Below are positions 35,205 to 44,173 of a stretch of DNA of 64,000 nt, piece by piece (within the stretch, counting starts at the first letter, position 1; every line of letters starts with the position of its first letter). The notes below the pieces were generated by a model. That model ran no database searches. It had not been told where the DNA came from and saw nothing but the letters and a program-made list of their open reading frames with translations. A program made the translations under genes and the position numbers. This DNA comes from Sphingobacterium thalpophilum (GTDB taxonomy: Bacteria > Bacteroidota > Bacteroidia > Sphingobacteriales > Sphingobacteriaceae), in contig NZ_LR590484.1 in NCBI RefSeq assembly GCF_901482695.1, forward strand, positions 1,240,001-1,304,000, given 5' to 3'.

Positions 35205-35534
35205 ATGATCAATTGGATAGAACTGAATACTGAAGAACAGCTGGAAGACCTTTATCAATCGGATACGAGATCAGCTATTTTCAAGCACAGCACCACCTGC
35301 GGGATTAGCAATATGGCCAAGCGAAGTCTTGAGCGCATGGCCAATACGGCCGACCGTGATTATACAATCTATCTCTTGGACCTGTTGCGTTATAGAGCAC
35401 TATCCAACGAAATCGCGCAACGCTGGCAGGTTGAACACCAGTCCCCCCAGATTATTATTATTGAAGGCAAAAAGAGCCTGTATGATGCCTCCCATGGCGA
35501 TATACAGTTTGATGAGCTCGAAAAATATCTCTAA
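35205..35534 (+). CDS. ytxJ: Bacillithiol-system redox protein YtxJ
   Basis: 109 residues, a thioredoxin-fold monothiol protein. Active site KHSTTCGISNMAK with single Cys32 and Ser in place of a second Cys. The family occurs with bacillithiol synthesis and is thought to remove bacillithiol from mixed disulfides (bacilliredoxin-like). Implies that the organism makes bacillithiol, as many Bacteroidota do. Second gene of the pair starting at 34457. Confidence 0.88.
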   Translation: MINWIELNTEEQLEDLYQSDTRSAIFKHSTTCGISNMAKRSLERMANTADRDYTIYLLDLLRYRALSNEIAQRWQVEHQSPQIIIIEGKKSLYDASHGDIQFDELEKYL

Positions 35535-35619
35535 CCTATCTGGTCGATGACCCTTTGGCTTGCTTTAAGACCTCATTGCCCTTAAATTCCATTAAGGCAG
35601 AAACAGTACACCCCAAGCC

Positions 35620-36030
35620 TTACTCATCCTCCTTGTCCCACCAGTCTGATGCCTGAAGGTCATCAATTTCACGTCTGTCTTTTTTGGTGGGACGCCCTGT
35701 GCCACGGTCACGTTTGAGCACTGGTGCATGAAACATTGATTTATAGCCTACCGTCTCTTCGACAGGTGTCTGGTCCTCATAAAATTGGACCGCCGTCTTC
35801 GCATCTACCCGGCGCTCCAGCAGGCCAATAACCTTAACGACTTTTTTCTCTATACCTTTCTGAATATGATAAACATCCCCAATTTTAACCTCATAAGAAG
35901 GCTTAATATTCTGACCATTCAGCTTCACTCGCCCAGCCTTACAGGCTTCAGTAGCTAAAGTACGCGTTTTAAATACTCTGATTGACCATAAATATTTGTC
36001 AATTCTTAATTTTTCTGATGTAGCAGCCAT
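35620..36030 (-). CDS. S4-domain RNA-binding protein, Hsp15-like
   Basis: 136 residues. The S4 domain (about 6-70) opens with LRIDKYLWSIRVFKTRTLA and contains CKAGRVKLNGQNIKPSYEVKIGD, the HslR/Hsp15 pattern. Hsp15 binds stalled 50S subunits carrying peptidyl-tRNA. The C-terminal tail is basic then acidic (KRDRGTGRPTKKDRREIDD). Convergent with ytxJ; no strong terminator is seen between. Confidence 0.88.
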   Translation of the reverse strand: MAATSEKLRIDKYLWSIRVFKTRTLATEACKAGRVKLNGQNIKPSYEVKIGDVYHIQKGIEKKVVKVIGLLERRVDAKTAVQFYEDQTPVEETVGYKSMFHAPVLKRDRGTGRPTKKDRREIDDLQASDWWDKEDE

Positions 36031-36135
36031 AGTACAAAAATAGTTATATTAGCAGATTATCGTAGCGCCCCTGCTTAATTATTAACAGATCTCCGAATTA
36101 AGCGGCATTTTGACACCAGCGGAGCGACTGATAAA

Positions 36136-36167
36136 GTTGCTTTTATATACAACTTTATCTAAGTTTG
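36136..36167 (+). promoter_or_regulatory. Promoter of dapD, GTTG-N20-TAAGTTTG
   Basis: GTTG at 36136-36139 and TAAGTTTG at 36160-36167 are spaced by 20 bases. The 15 bases TTTATCTAAGTTTGT here are identical to those in front of hemW (10184-10198). The leader to the ATG at 36208 is about 35 bases. Confidence 0.7.
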
Positions 36168-36207
36168 TACATCAAAATAAACAAATTCATATAAGCAAAC
36201 AAATAAT

Positions 36208-37026
36208 ATGGTAGAGCCACTAAAAAAACTGATTGAGGAAGCGTGGGAAGATAGACAATTATTAGAGTATAAGGAATATTCGGAAGCTATTCGTACTGTC
36301 ATCATGAAGTTGGACAGCGGTGAGATCCGCGTAGCGGAATTGATTGGTACCAGATGGCATGTAAACGACTGGATCAAAAAAGCTGTTATCTTGTATTTCC
36401 CGATCAATGATATGCGTGAAATGACTGCAGGCCCTTTCGTATTTCACGATAAAATGAAGTTAAAAACGGACTACAAACACACGGGTGTACGCGTTGTTCC
36501 GGGTGCTTCTGCGCGCTTAGGCGCATATCTGGCCAAAGGGGTTATTATGATGCCTTCGTATGTTAACATCGGTGCTTATGTTGACGAAGGCACAATGGTC
36601 GACACGTGGGCAACAGTAGGTTCTTGTGCACAGATCGGCAAACATGTACATTTAAGTGGCGGAGTTGGTATCGGTGGTGTATTGGAGCCGGTTCAGGCTG
36701 CTCCGGTGATCATCGAAGATAACGTATTTGTAGGTTCCAGAGCCATTGTTGTCGAAGGTGTTCGCGTTGAGAAGGAGGCGGTATTGGGCGCGAATGTCGT
36801 ATTGACAGCTTCCACAAAAATTATTGACGTCACCGGCCCCGAACCTGTTGAATATAAAGGTTATGTTCCAGCACGGTCAGTCGTAATCCCGGGTTCATAC
36901 ACCAAAAAATTTGCCGCAGGGGAATACCAGGTACCTTGTGCACTGATCATTGGTCAACGTAAAGAATCTACCGATAAGAAAACCTCTTTGAACGACGCCC
37001 TACGCGACCACAACGTAGCAGTTTAA
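36208..37026 (+). CDS. dapD: Tetrahydrodipicolinate N-succinyltransferase
   Basis: 272 residues. Succinylates tetrahydrodipicolinate from succinyl-CoA in the lysine/diaminopimelate pathway. N-terminal helical domain (about 1-100) with VNDWIKKAVILYFP, then hexapeptide beta-helix repeats (about 105-240) with MMPSYVNIGAYVDEGTMVD, which holds the substrate-binding residues. Start at 36208 gives the family N-terminus. The following Sua5 gene is 31 bases away and may be co-transcribed. Confidence 0.95.
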   Translation: MVEPLKKLIEEAWEDRQLLEYKEYSEAIRTVIMKLDSGEIRVAELIGTRWHVNDWIKKAVILYFPINDMREMTAGPFVFHDKMKLKTDYKHTGVRVVPGASARLGAYLAKGVIMMPSYVNIGAYVDEGTMVDTWATVGSCAQIGKHVHLSGGVGIGGVLEPVQAAPVIIEDNVFVGSRAIVVEGVRVEKEAVLGANVVLTASTKIIDVTGPEPVEYKGYVPARSVVIPGSYTKKFAAGEYQVPCALIIGQRKESTDKKTSLNDALRDHNVAV

Positions 37027-37057
37027 ACTTAAGGGCAGGAATAAATACAGATAAAAA

Positions 37058-37636
37058 ATGAGCACATTTGTCGAACGTGAGGATTTGAATAAAGCACTGG
37101 AAACGCTAAAAAATGGTGGCCTGATCTTATACCCAACTGATACAATCTGGGGAATAGGCTGTGACGCCACCAATCCGGAGGCTGTAGAAAAAATCTATCA
37201 GCTGAAAGGACGCGATAAAACCAAGAGCCTAATCATCCTGCTGCATAACGAAAACCAATTGGCCAGTTATGTTAACGATATCCCAGATGTTGCTTATCAA
37301 CTTATTGAATATACAGACAAACCCTTGACAATCGTCTACTCGAATGCCAAAAACCTGGCGCCCAATGCAATTGCGGCGGACGGATCCATTGGCATTCGAG
37401 TTGTCAAACATGCTTTTTGCGAACAACTTTTGCAGCGTTTTCGCAAACCCATTATCTCCACCTCAGCCAACATCAGCGGCGAACCTTCGGCAAAAGACTT
37501 TGATGAAATTTCACCTGAGATCAAAAACGGGGTTGATTATATTGTAGCATACGACAGGGATGTTAAGACCGATGGTAGATCGTCCACCATCATGAAACTC
37601 GATTCAAGTGGCAAATTTGAATTTATACGGAAATAA
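37058..37636 (+). CDS. L-threonylcarbamoyladenylate synthase (Sua5/TsaC family)
   Basis: 192 residues, YrdC-domain protein without the extra C-terminal Sua5 domain. It makes threonylcarbamoyl-AMP from Thr, bicarbonate and ATP for the t6A37 tRNA modification. Motifs: LILYPTDTIWGIGCDATN, KGRDKTKSLIILL and KPIISTSANISGEPS. Partner of TsaE at 27334. The next gene starts two bases after its stop. Confidence 0.9.
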   Translation: MSTFVEREDLNKALETLKNGGLILYPTDTIWGIGCDATNPEAVEKIYQLKGRDKTKSLIILLHNENQLASYVNDIPDVAYQLIEYTDKPLTIVYSNAKNLAPNAIAADGSIGIRVVKHAFCEQLLQRFRKPIISTSANISGEPSAKDFDEISPEIKNGVDYIVAYDRDVKTDGRSSTIMKLDSSGKFEFIRK

Positions 37637-37637
37637 C

Positions 37638-38117
37638 ATGAAAAAAATCGTTTTATTGTTTTCGTTGGTCCTTGCTGTTAGCAGTCAGTCACACGCGCAA
37701 AAGAAAGTAATACCACCGGCAAGACCCGGCGTAAAATATGGGAAAGAAATTGTCGCAGACCATGCAATTACCGTAAATAAGCTAGATAAAGTGCTCAGCA
37801 ATAAGAGTACTTTCCAGGGCAAAATCGAAGGGAAAGTGGTGGAAGTCTGTAAAAAGAAAGGCTGCTTCATGACCTTACAGCGCGATTCAGGAGAGCCGGT
37901 AATGGTGCGCTTCAAAGATTACGGCTTCTTTATGCCTGCAGATATCATCGGCAGAACAGTAGTCGTGGAAGGCGTAGCCAGGAAAAAAGAAACATCTGTC
38001 GCAGACTTACAGCATGTCGCAAAAGACCTTGGTAAATCGCAAGCCGAAATTAGCCTGATTACACAACCTAAAAAAGATATCAGCATCATCGCAGATGCTG
38101 TGCTTGTGGTAAAATGA
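37638..38117 (+). CDS. Exported DUF4920-like protein
   Basis: 159 residues from ATG 37638, which gives the signal peptide MKKIVLLFSLVLAVSSQSHA; the frame is open ten codons further but inside the Sua5 gene. The mature part is a compact beta domain with EGKVVEVCKKKGCFMTLQ (a CxxxxGC pair, possibly a metal or disulfide site) and YGFFMPADIIGRTVVVEG, as in DUF4920 proteins. Function unknown. Its stop overlaps the folP start by four bases (ATGA). Confidence 0.82.
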   Translation: MKKIVLLFSLVLAVSSQSHAQKKVIPPARPGVKYGKEIVADHAITVNKLDKVLSNKSTFQGKIEGKVVEVCKKKGCFMTLQRDSGEPVMVRFKDYGFFMPADIIGRTVVVEGVARKKETSVADLQHVAKDLGKSQAEISLITQPKKDISIIADAVLVVK

Positions 38118-38953
38118 AAAAATTCCATACAGCGAGATCTCAGTCTATCAATGTCGGCGGTACCTTGCTGACCTTTGAAAAACCGGTCATTATGGGAATT
38201 CTCAATGTGACTCCTGACTCCTTTTACGATGGCGGCGAACATACGACTGTTGATGAGGCATTAAAAAAAGCGACAGCACTATTGCAGTCGGGCGCCCATA
38301 TTCTTGATATCGGCGCGTATTCTTCCCGTCCGGGTGCTCCCCTGATATCCTCGCAGGAAGAGATGGACCGCGCACTTCCACCAATCCATGCTATCAAGAA
38401 AGCCTTTCCAGAAGCCATCCTATCCATCGACACATTTCGTGCAGACGTTGCTGCAGCTGCTATCGATGCCGGTGTGCATATTGTCAACGACGTATCCGGC
38501 GGTACACTTGACGAGGAGATGTTTGCAACTGTAGCTAAATACCAAGTGCCCTATATCCTGATGCATATGCGGGGCACCCCCGAGAATATGCAAGAGCAGA
38601 CAACATACAGCGATATTGTAACGGATGTCGCCATTTTTCTGGGCGAACGGATAGCACAATTACGAGACCTTGGTGTGAAAGATATTATTATAGACCCCGG
38701 CTTTGGCTTCGCCAAAACAGTGGAACAAAACTATGAATTATTGTACCGCATCGAAGAGCTGCATTATTTTGGTCTCCCTATTTTAGGTGGCATATCCCGT
38801 AAATCGATGATCTACAAAAAATTAGGAATTACGGCGCAAGAAGCACTGAACGGCACCACAGCACTCAACACCTTATTGCTCGAGAGAGGTGTACAGCTGC
38901 TGCGTGTCCATGATGTCAAAGAAGCCAGACAGCTGGTTGATCTATTTTTCTAA
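38114..38953 (+). CDS. folP: Dihydropteroate synthase
   Basis: 279 residues. Joins p-aminobenzoate and dihydropterin pyrophosphate in folate synthesis; sulfonamide target. TIM-barrel motifs: IMGILNVTPDSFYDGG near the start, ILDIGAYSSRPGAP, IVNDVSGG, DPGFGFAKT and GGISRKSMI. Length standard. Last gene of the sua5-DUF4920-folP run, with overlapping coding ends that couple translation. Confidence 0.95.
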   Translation: MKKFHTARSQSINVGGTLLTFEKPVIMGILNVTPDSFYDGGEHTTVDEALKKATALLQSGAHILDIGAYSSRPGAPLISSQEEMDRALPPIHAIKKAFPEAILSIDTFRADVAAAAIDAGVHIVNDVSGGTLDEEMFATVAKYQVPYILMHMRGTPENMQEQTTYSDIVTDVAIFLGERIAQLRDLGVKDIIIDPGFGFAKTVEQNYELLYRIEELHYFGLPILGGISRKSMIYKKLGITAQEALNGTTALNTLLLERGVQLLRVHDVKEARQLVDLFF

Positions 38954-39066
38954 GTCCTCGAATGTACCCGATCCAGTACCCGGAGTGAAACGGCACTATT
39001 CCAGCTACCGGACCAGGTCAATTGCTATCCGAATTCTTCTACATACGCGGACAGTGAAACACAGAT

Positions 39067-39561
39067 TTATTTATCCCCGCTATTACGTTCGCGCAAGTAT
39101 TCCAAAATCGCCCTTGCCTCCTCCCGCTGTAGTCCAAGGCTAACCATCGGCGACGAAAAGTCTTTACTTAATGCTTTTGCATCTGGATCTTTTTCTAGCA
39201 TTGTGGCTGGGTCAAGCATCATGTTCATAATCCATTCTGGAGTACGACGCTTGATAACACCATCTAACGATGGGCCTACTACAGTTCTATCAAAGCTATG
39301 ACACATGGCACATTTGGCAACAAATAATTCGACGCCTTTGCTCGCCAGCTGTGCATCAAAGGCTTTGTGCTCGAAGGATGTGACCGAGCCCACACCTTTT
39401 GACCCGTCCATTTTGTAATCCAGCATACGTGTGCTCTCTGACGAAGCCATCTCAGCTGCCGTAGTAGTCGTCTTTTCTGTTTTTTGCCGTTCGCTTCCGC
39501 CACAAGCCACAAAAGCTGCAAGGCCAAGACAGGAAAGGATGACATTGATTCTTTTTTTCAT
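39067..39561 (-). CDS. Lipoprotein cytochrome c, mono-haem
   Basis: 164 residues. Lipobox at Cys20 (AFVACGG), a low-complexity Thr/Ala/Ser linker (about 25-50), then a cytochrome c domain with the haem site CAMCH at residues 84-88 and a likely axial Met in SSPMVSLGL. Probably anchored to a membrane facing the periplasm. Last gene of the minus-strand module that includes a di-haem peroxidase, for which it may be an electron donor. Confidence 0.9.
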   Translation of the reverse strand: MKKRINVILSCLGLAAFVACGGSERQKTEKTTTTAAEMASSESTRMLDYKMDGSKGVGSVTSFEHKAFDAQLASKGVELFVAKCAMCHSFDRTVVGPSLDGVIKRRTPEWIMNMMLDPATMLEKDPDAKALSKDFSSPMVSLGLQREEARAILEYLRERNSGDK

Positions 39562-39578
39562 ATTTTCCTTTGTTATGT

Positions 39579-40520
39579 TTAAAAACTATATGATATATGC
39601 GTCAGCCATCGGCCTCCTGCCTTGGCCCTTCCATCTGCCAGCTTCTGTGACAGCAAAGTTTGGTAATTTGCCCCAAGGTTAACCTTGCCTATATTGACTT
39701 CAATGCCCGCAATCCCGGCCAGGCTATAACCTCCTGACTGCGCTACATCATAGCGCTGCATACTGACGTCCTTGGGTTGCGTTTCATAGCCAACTCCGGC
39801 ATTGGGAGAAAGCCGTACCCTATCTTTTATATTAACCTTATAATACAGGAGTGAATTCACGGACAACTTGTTTCCATAACGGTAGTCATATTTATTTTCA
39901 GTATTCATTTTATAGCTGACATTGGTGTTGAGCCCCAGATCCATCACCCTGATATCATAAGCCAGATTGATCATGAAATCTGTGCTCGCCGTACCCAGCT
40001 GAAAATTATTTGGTGCATCCTGGCTAGTAGCTGAACGTTGCGCAGGATCATATTTGCCCGAAGGAGCTTTCACTCCCGCACCTACCCAGAGCGAATGATT
40101 AAACATCTGATTCGATTTGGTACTGCCCATTTGTTCAAAAATTTTATAATAACCATAGACCACAATATCGCCGAGGCCATTCATTCGCCCAACTTCGCCA
40201 CTGCCCGGAATATTTCTCGCATTGAAATTATAGGGAACTATTGCCATGATACGCCAGCGGCTTCCCAAATTCCAAGCGCCCCAGAGTTCCAGACTTTGAT
40301 ACGTTTCTTCTGCACTGATCGGAATACGGTTGCCTGTAGGACCAAGATGCGTCTGCAAACTTTTGTATTGGTAGCGTACCCCGACAAAACGTTTATTGAA
40401 CTGCGGAAGAATACCAATATAATAGCTTCCAACACCACAACCGCAGATGTCACAGGCCCTAGAGGATAAGGGCAGCCCAATAAATAGCAATAGAAGTAAT
40501 TTTATCGTTATCGACTTCAT
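39579..40520 (-). CDS. Outer-membrane beta-barrel-like protein with CDICGCG motif
   Basis: 313 residues. The signal peptide (about 1-22) ends at RA, so the mature protein would begin with CDICGCGVGSYYIG, three cysteines in seven residues. The rest is alternating aromatic beta strands ending in the C-terminal Phe (WLTHISYSF), as in outer-membrane barrels or transporter-like proteins. The Cys cluster suggests metal binding at the periplasmic mouth. Position between peroxidase and cytochrome c genes suggests a role in copper or other metal passage; this is inference. Confidence 0.78.
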   Translation of the reverse strand: MKSITIKLLLLLFIGLPLSSRACDICGCGVGSYYIGILPQFNKRFVGVRYQYKSLQTHLGPTGNRIPISAEETYQSLELWGAWNLGSRWRIMAIVPYNFNARNIPGSGEVGRMNGLGDIVVYGYYKIFEQMGSTKSNQMFNHSLWVGAGVKAPSGKYDPAQRSATSQDAPNNFQLGTASTDFMINLAYDIRVMDLGLNTNVSYKMNTENKYDYRYGNKLSVNSLLYYKVNIKDRVRLSPNAGVGYETQPKDVSMQRYDVAQSGGYSLAGIAGIEVNIGKVNLGANYQTLLSQKLADGRAKAGGRWLTHISYSF

Positions 40521-40575
40521 CTAATTTGTTTTTTTTCGCCTTCAGAAGCGAGTTTTTTCATTCACAATTAATTTA

Positions 40576-41637
40576 TTAGTTGACCACAAACCCAGTATTT
40601 CCAGGCTCGCCCAGCTTTTTGTTGCTGACAAAAGAATCATCATTCAGCGTCCTGAGGAAAGCGAGCAGATTAGCTTTTTCTTCCTCGGTCATCGCAATGC
40701 CCAAAGTACCGTCAGCTTTACGGAAACCACTATCCACAGTTTTTGAATCGACCATTCCTGTGCGATAATGTTCCAGTACGCGATCCAATGTCAGGAACCT
40801 GCCGTCGTGCATATAAGGTCCTGTATAGGAAAGATTTCGCAGGCTTGGAGTTTTGAACTTATACCTGTCGTTATGATTTAAAGTCACCGTATCCCTGCCA
40901 ATATCATTTGCATGATTGGGCGATAGGCCGTTGTTGTGGTAATCGCGGTCCGTAAAAAGCGGTTCGGCATGGCATCGTGCGCAATTGGCCTGAAAAAACA
41001 CGTACCCTTTCTTTTCAGGCTCGGTAAACCTGGCACCATTCTCTTTCCGCATGACCTGATCATACTTAGCATTGGCACTGATCGCCATGAGCATAAACTG
41101 TGAAAGCGCTTTGAAGAAACGTTCGTCCGTAATACCTGCGCTGCCAAAGGCTTTTTTAAAACGCTGCTGATAATCCGAGTCCTTCCGCAGTTTGCTCAGC
41201 ACATTGCTCACGGATTCGTCCATTTCTACCGGATTTGTAATGGCGTTGACCGGCGACATATCCAGGTCAAAGACACCACCATCCCAGAAAAATTCTCGCT
41301 GCCAGGCCATATTGAAAATAGGCATGGGATTACGTATACCCAGACGATCGTCGATACCATGGCTCACATCATGGCCATGATGGGTGAAGGCAGCGGAAAG
41401 AATATGACAACTTCCACAGGCGATGGTATTGTTGCGTGAGAGACGAGGTTCGTAAAACAACTGTCGCCCCAGTTCAAAAACATCTTCTGTAATCGGGTTT
41501 CGCTCAAATTTATAGACAGGCTCAGGGAAATTACCCGGACGAACAAATCCCACAAAGATGTCTCCGGCAATATCATCTGCTTTTTTACAGGCCCACACGA
41601 GCCCTAACAGCAGCCCAATGACAAGGAACTTTTTCAT
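40576..41637 (-). CDS. Di-haem MauG/MbnH/cytochrome c peroxidase-like lipoprotein
   Basis: 353 residues. Lipobox at Cys17 (LVWAC). Two haem sites: CGSCH at 74-78 and CARCH at 219-223, with FFWDGG (about 116-121) as in bacterial di-haem peroxidases. Family members reduce peroxide or, like MauG and MbnH, oxidise aromatic residues of a partner protein. Its gene is two bases from the MbnP-like gene, so MbnH-like action on that partner is the best guess; plain peroxide removal is the alternative. Confidence 0.88.
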   Translation of the reverse strand: MKKFLVIGLLLGLVWACKKADDIAGDIFVGFVRPGNFPEPVYKFERNPITEDVFELGRQLFYEPRLSRNNTIACGSCHILSAAFTHHGHDVSHGIDDRLGIRNPMPIFNMAWQREFFWDGGVFDLDMSPVNAITNPVEMDESVSNVLSKLRKDSDYQQRFKKAFGSAGITDERFFKALSQFMLMAISANAKYDQVMRKENGARFTEPEKKGYVFFQANCARCHAEPLFTDRDYHNNGLSPNHANDIGRDTVTLNHNDRYKFKTPSLRNLSYTGPYMHDGRFLTLDRVLEHYRTGMVDSKTVDSGFRKADGTLGIAMTEEEKANLLAFLRTLNDDSFVSNKKLGEPGNTGFVVN

Positions 41638-41639
41638 GG

Positions 41640-42506
41640 CTACAGTTCTGATTCACTTTTGACAAAATTCTCAGTATGGTCGTGTGTAAACATCGACAAA
41701 AAATTATTTGCAATATTCTGGCTAAAATCACTGAACATCACAGTCGGATGTTGCACGATCGAGAAAGTATAAGGTCCATTGAAAATCTTTAACACATCAA
41801 CAAAAAGGTGTACATTGCTGCGTAGCCCCTCCCGTACCTGGGCGATTCCTGCTGGATTCAGGTCTATAGTGACTTCCTTGATGTTGTTGAGCGTAGGCGC
41901 TTTGGGATTGTATCCTCCATAGCCCCCGATATGATATCTAAACTGTTTATTGCCCGTAGGATCTCCCTGTTGGTCATCAGAGATCCCATCGCAATACCCC
42001 TCCAGCTTGAAGAAAATATACCCCTGGTTCCAGCCCCAGTACATGCCGTCGTGTCCTGCTTCGGGATTAAACGAAAGCACTCCCTGACGATCTTCGGTGG
42101 GCATCGTACTTCTTGCGCTATCAACGCCTACGATGAACTTTACTTTATTATAATCTCCTTCAGGTACTTCTACCTTTGCAAATCTGCTTCTCCTATCAGA
42201 CCCCTCCATAAAAAAGTAGCTTTTTTCTTGGGGAACGATATATTCAGTACCATCCGCCTTGTAAAGTTTAATATTGCTGATAAAATAACGTAAGGTCTTG
42301 ATGCGAAAGGCTTCACCTTTCGCATTCTTATACACACGTGGATCAAATCCCAGGGTCTCATCGCCGACAATATTGTCAAATTCGATGGAGAATAGCCCTT
42401 TCTTCGTATTATCCGGCATAGGTGCCTCTTTCTTGCTGCAGCTTACTCCAAACAGGAGCGAAATACTCAAAATGAATGTTCTGATGGTAAAATATACTGT
42501 TTTCAT
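41640..42506 (-). CDS. MbnP-like copper-binding lipoprotein
   Basis: 288 residues. Lipobox at Cys23 (FGVSCSK). The MbnP-type domain is recognised by IEFDNIVGDETLGFD, FRIKTLRYFISNIKLYKADG and MYWGWNQGYIFFKLEG with Trp157 and Trp159. In methanotrophs, MbnP binds copper after MbnH turns a tryptophan into kynurenine. The adjoining di-haem enzyme fits that pairing. Which tryptophan would be modified here is not known. No methanobactin genes are present. Confidence 0.85.
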   Translation of the reverse strand: MKTVYFTIRTFILSISLLFGVSCSKKEAPMPDNTKKGLFSIEFDNIVGDETLGFDPRVYKNAKGEAFRIKTLRYFISNIKLYKADGTEYIVPQEKSYFFMEGSDRRSRFAKVEVPEGDYNKVKFIVGVDSARSTMPTEDRQGVLSFNPEAGHDGMYWGWNQGYIFFKLEGYCDGISDDQQGDPTGNKQFRYHIGGYGGYNPKAPTLNNIKEVTIDLNPAGIAQVREGLRSNVHLFVDVLKIFNGPYTFSIVQHPTVMFSDFSQNIANNFLSMFTHDHTENFVKSESEL

Positions 42507-42562
42507 GTTTTTTACTTTAAATCTTGTTATATGCTTAATTTCTGTTTGGATGACTTCCTCTA

Positions 42563-43411
42563 TTATGGAGTGACGTGTACGTGGTATTTGATTTCATCCT
42601 GATTGGCTTTTTTACCGTCTTTCCACAGTTCCACATTGATCTCCCAGTCCCCGGCCATGCTAAAGTTTATCAGCCCTTCGTAATAACCATTACCGGCACT
42701 GACAGCACCTTTATTATCCGGGGAGTCATGCCTCATCCCAGGCATATCAGTCTTAAATCTGACCTCATAACCGTCTAATGCCGGGAAGTGATGATGGTCC
42801 ATTTTATTCATCAAGAACTGGATCGGCATCTTGCCCTGTTTCACTGTATCAGGCAAGAGGCAAGACAGAAATACCCGGCTGTCGTCCCGGGTGCCCGAGC
42901 TCGTCGTGCGCATAAGTGAGGCTGGCGAAACCGGAATCTTGATCGCCACGGTATCTCTTGCTGTTTCCTCCCCACGAATAATGTGCAAATGCCAGCCTGT
43001 CCCCATGTCCGGAATGTCAGCCATGATAAAAACCACGTTGCTTTTATACCAGCCTTCGCCCAATGGTATGGGATGCTCGTAAGGTCCGCCATGTTTCATC
43101 TGCCCCATATTCATTTCGGGATAGAGATCCAGGGCTTTATCGTCGACAGGTCTGCCATTCTTGTCTTTCACCTTTAAATAAATCGTATGATATTTATTAC
43201 TGAGTTTTGTGCCGCCATATACAGTGTATGCATGGCCCTTGATTGATGTATCTGCCAAAAGATACAGTCCAGACTCTTCAGGTATACCGAATACGGTTGA
43301 ATCCGTTGCACTTACACTGTTTTTGCTTACGCTTTTGTCTGCGCATGAAACTGCGGTAAGCGCGGCCGTTAATACAACAGTATATAATAAAGCTATTTTT
43401 ATAAAGTCCAT
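42563..43411 (-). CDS. Met/His-rich lipoprotein with two YtkA/FixH-like domains
   Basis: 282 residues. Lipobox at Cys23 (TAVSCADK). Two beta-sandwich domains follow, each with a Met/His loop: LYPEMNMGQMKHGGPYEHP with HLHII (first), and NKMDHHHFPALDGYE plus DMPGMRHDSP (second). The pattern resembles YtkA/FixH-like domains, and Met/His loops are usual for periplasmic copper proteins. It lies 18 bases downstream of the SCO gene. Copper chaperone is inferred, not shown. Confidence 0.78.
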   Translation of the reverse strand: MDFIKIALLYTVVLTAALTAVSCADKSVSKNSVSATDSTVFGIPEESGLYLLADTSIKGHAYTVYGGTKLSNKYHTIYLKVKDKNGRPVDDKALDLYPEMNMGQMKHGGPYEHPIPLGEGWYKSNVVFIMADIPDMGTGWHLHIIRGEETARDTVAIKIPVSPASLMRTTSSGTRDDSRVFLSCLLPDTVKQGKMPIQFLMNKMDHHHFPALDGYEVRFKTDMPGMRHDSPDNKGAVSAGNGYYEGLINFSMAGDWEINVELWKDGKKANQDEIKYHVHVTP

Positions 43412-43429
43412 TTTTTTATGTGGTTTGTA

Positions 43430-44089
43430 TTAGCCTTTATCTAACAGGAGCTGGATATCGGCAATAATTTTAGGGATAGAATCCATTTGAGTGCCATCGT
43501 ATACAGCACGTACATGAAATCTGGTATCTACAAGACTGAAAGCACCACTGTGATCAAAACCGCCGGGTGCATCCTTATTCTCCTGTGCAAAAGAAAAATA
43601 GCCTTCAGCGCCTGCAAGTGGATATACCTCATTTTTCGGACCGTTCAGGAAAAACCAGTTTTTCGGAGCTCCCAGTTCAGTAGCATAACGTTTCAGTACA
43701 TAAGGACGATCGTACATAGGATCTACCGTATGCGACAGAAATACCACCCTTGGATCATGCTCAAAATGTCGGGCGATCTGCAATAGGTTCCGGGCAGTAA
43801 TAGGACAGATTGTCGGACATCGCGTAAAGAAAAAGTCTGCCAGATAAATCTTCCCTTGAAGACTCTTTTTTGAAACGACCGTGCTATCCTGATCCAGCAG
43901 TTCGAAGTCTGGAATAATGTGATATAGGGTATCCGTGACCTTATTTCCATCAATAATCTTATGTACTACCTCCCTTTCACCCAAGATGGGTAATCGCTCT
44001 CCCGTATTGGAAGAGGAACAGGCTGATGCTAGCCATAAGCCGCATGAAAATACAGTCACAGTAATTCCCTTCGGAAAAATTGTGTACAT
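43430..44089 (-). CDS. SCO1/SenC-family copper chaperone
   Basis: 219 residues from ATG 44089; an in-frame ATG at 44143 precedes a poor signal. Lipobox at Cys24 (LASAC), then a thioredoxin fold with the copper ligands Cys91 and Cys95 (FTRCPTICP) and His180 in GGFDHSGAF. SCO proteins deliver copper to the CuA site of haem-copper oxidases or act as thiol reductants. No oxidase genes are in the window, so the target here may be another member of this module. Confidence 0.92.
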   Translation of the reverse strand: MYTIFPKGITVTVFSCGLWLASACSSSNTGERLPILGEREVVHKIIDGNKVTDTLYHIIPDFELLDQDSTVVSKKSLQGKIYLADFFFTRCPTICPITARNLLQIARHFEHDPRVVFLSHTVDPMYDRPYVLKRYATELGAPKNWFFLNGPKNEVYPLAGAEGYFSFAQENKDAPGGFDHSGAFSLVDTRFHVRAVYDGTQMDSIPKIIADIQLLLDKG

Positions 44090-44173
44090 GTAATTTGATT
44101 TAAATTTTCTAAGACAAAAGAATTGGCACAGTAGTCTAAACACTAGCGTGTCAATACGTAACTCCTATAACGT

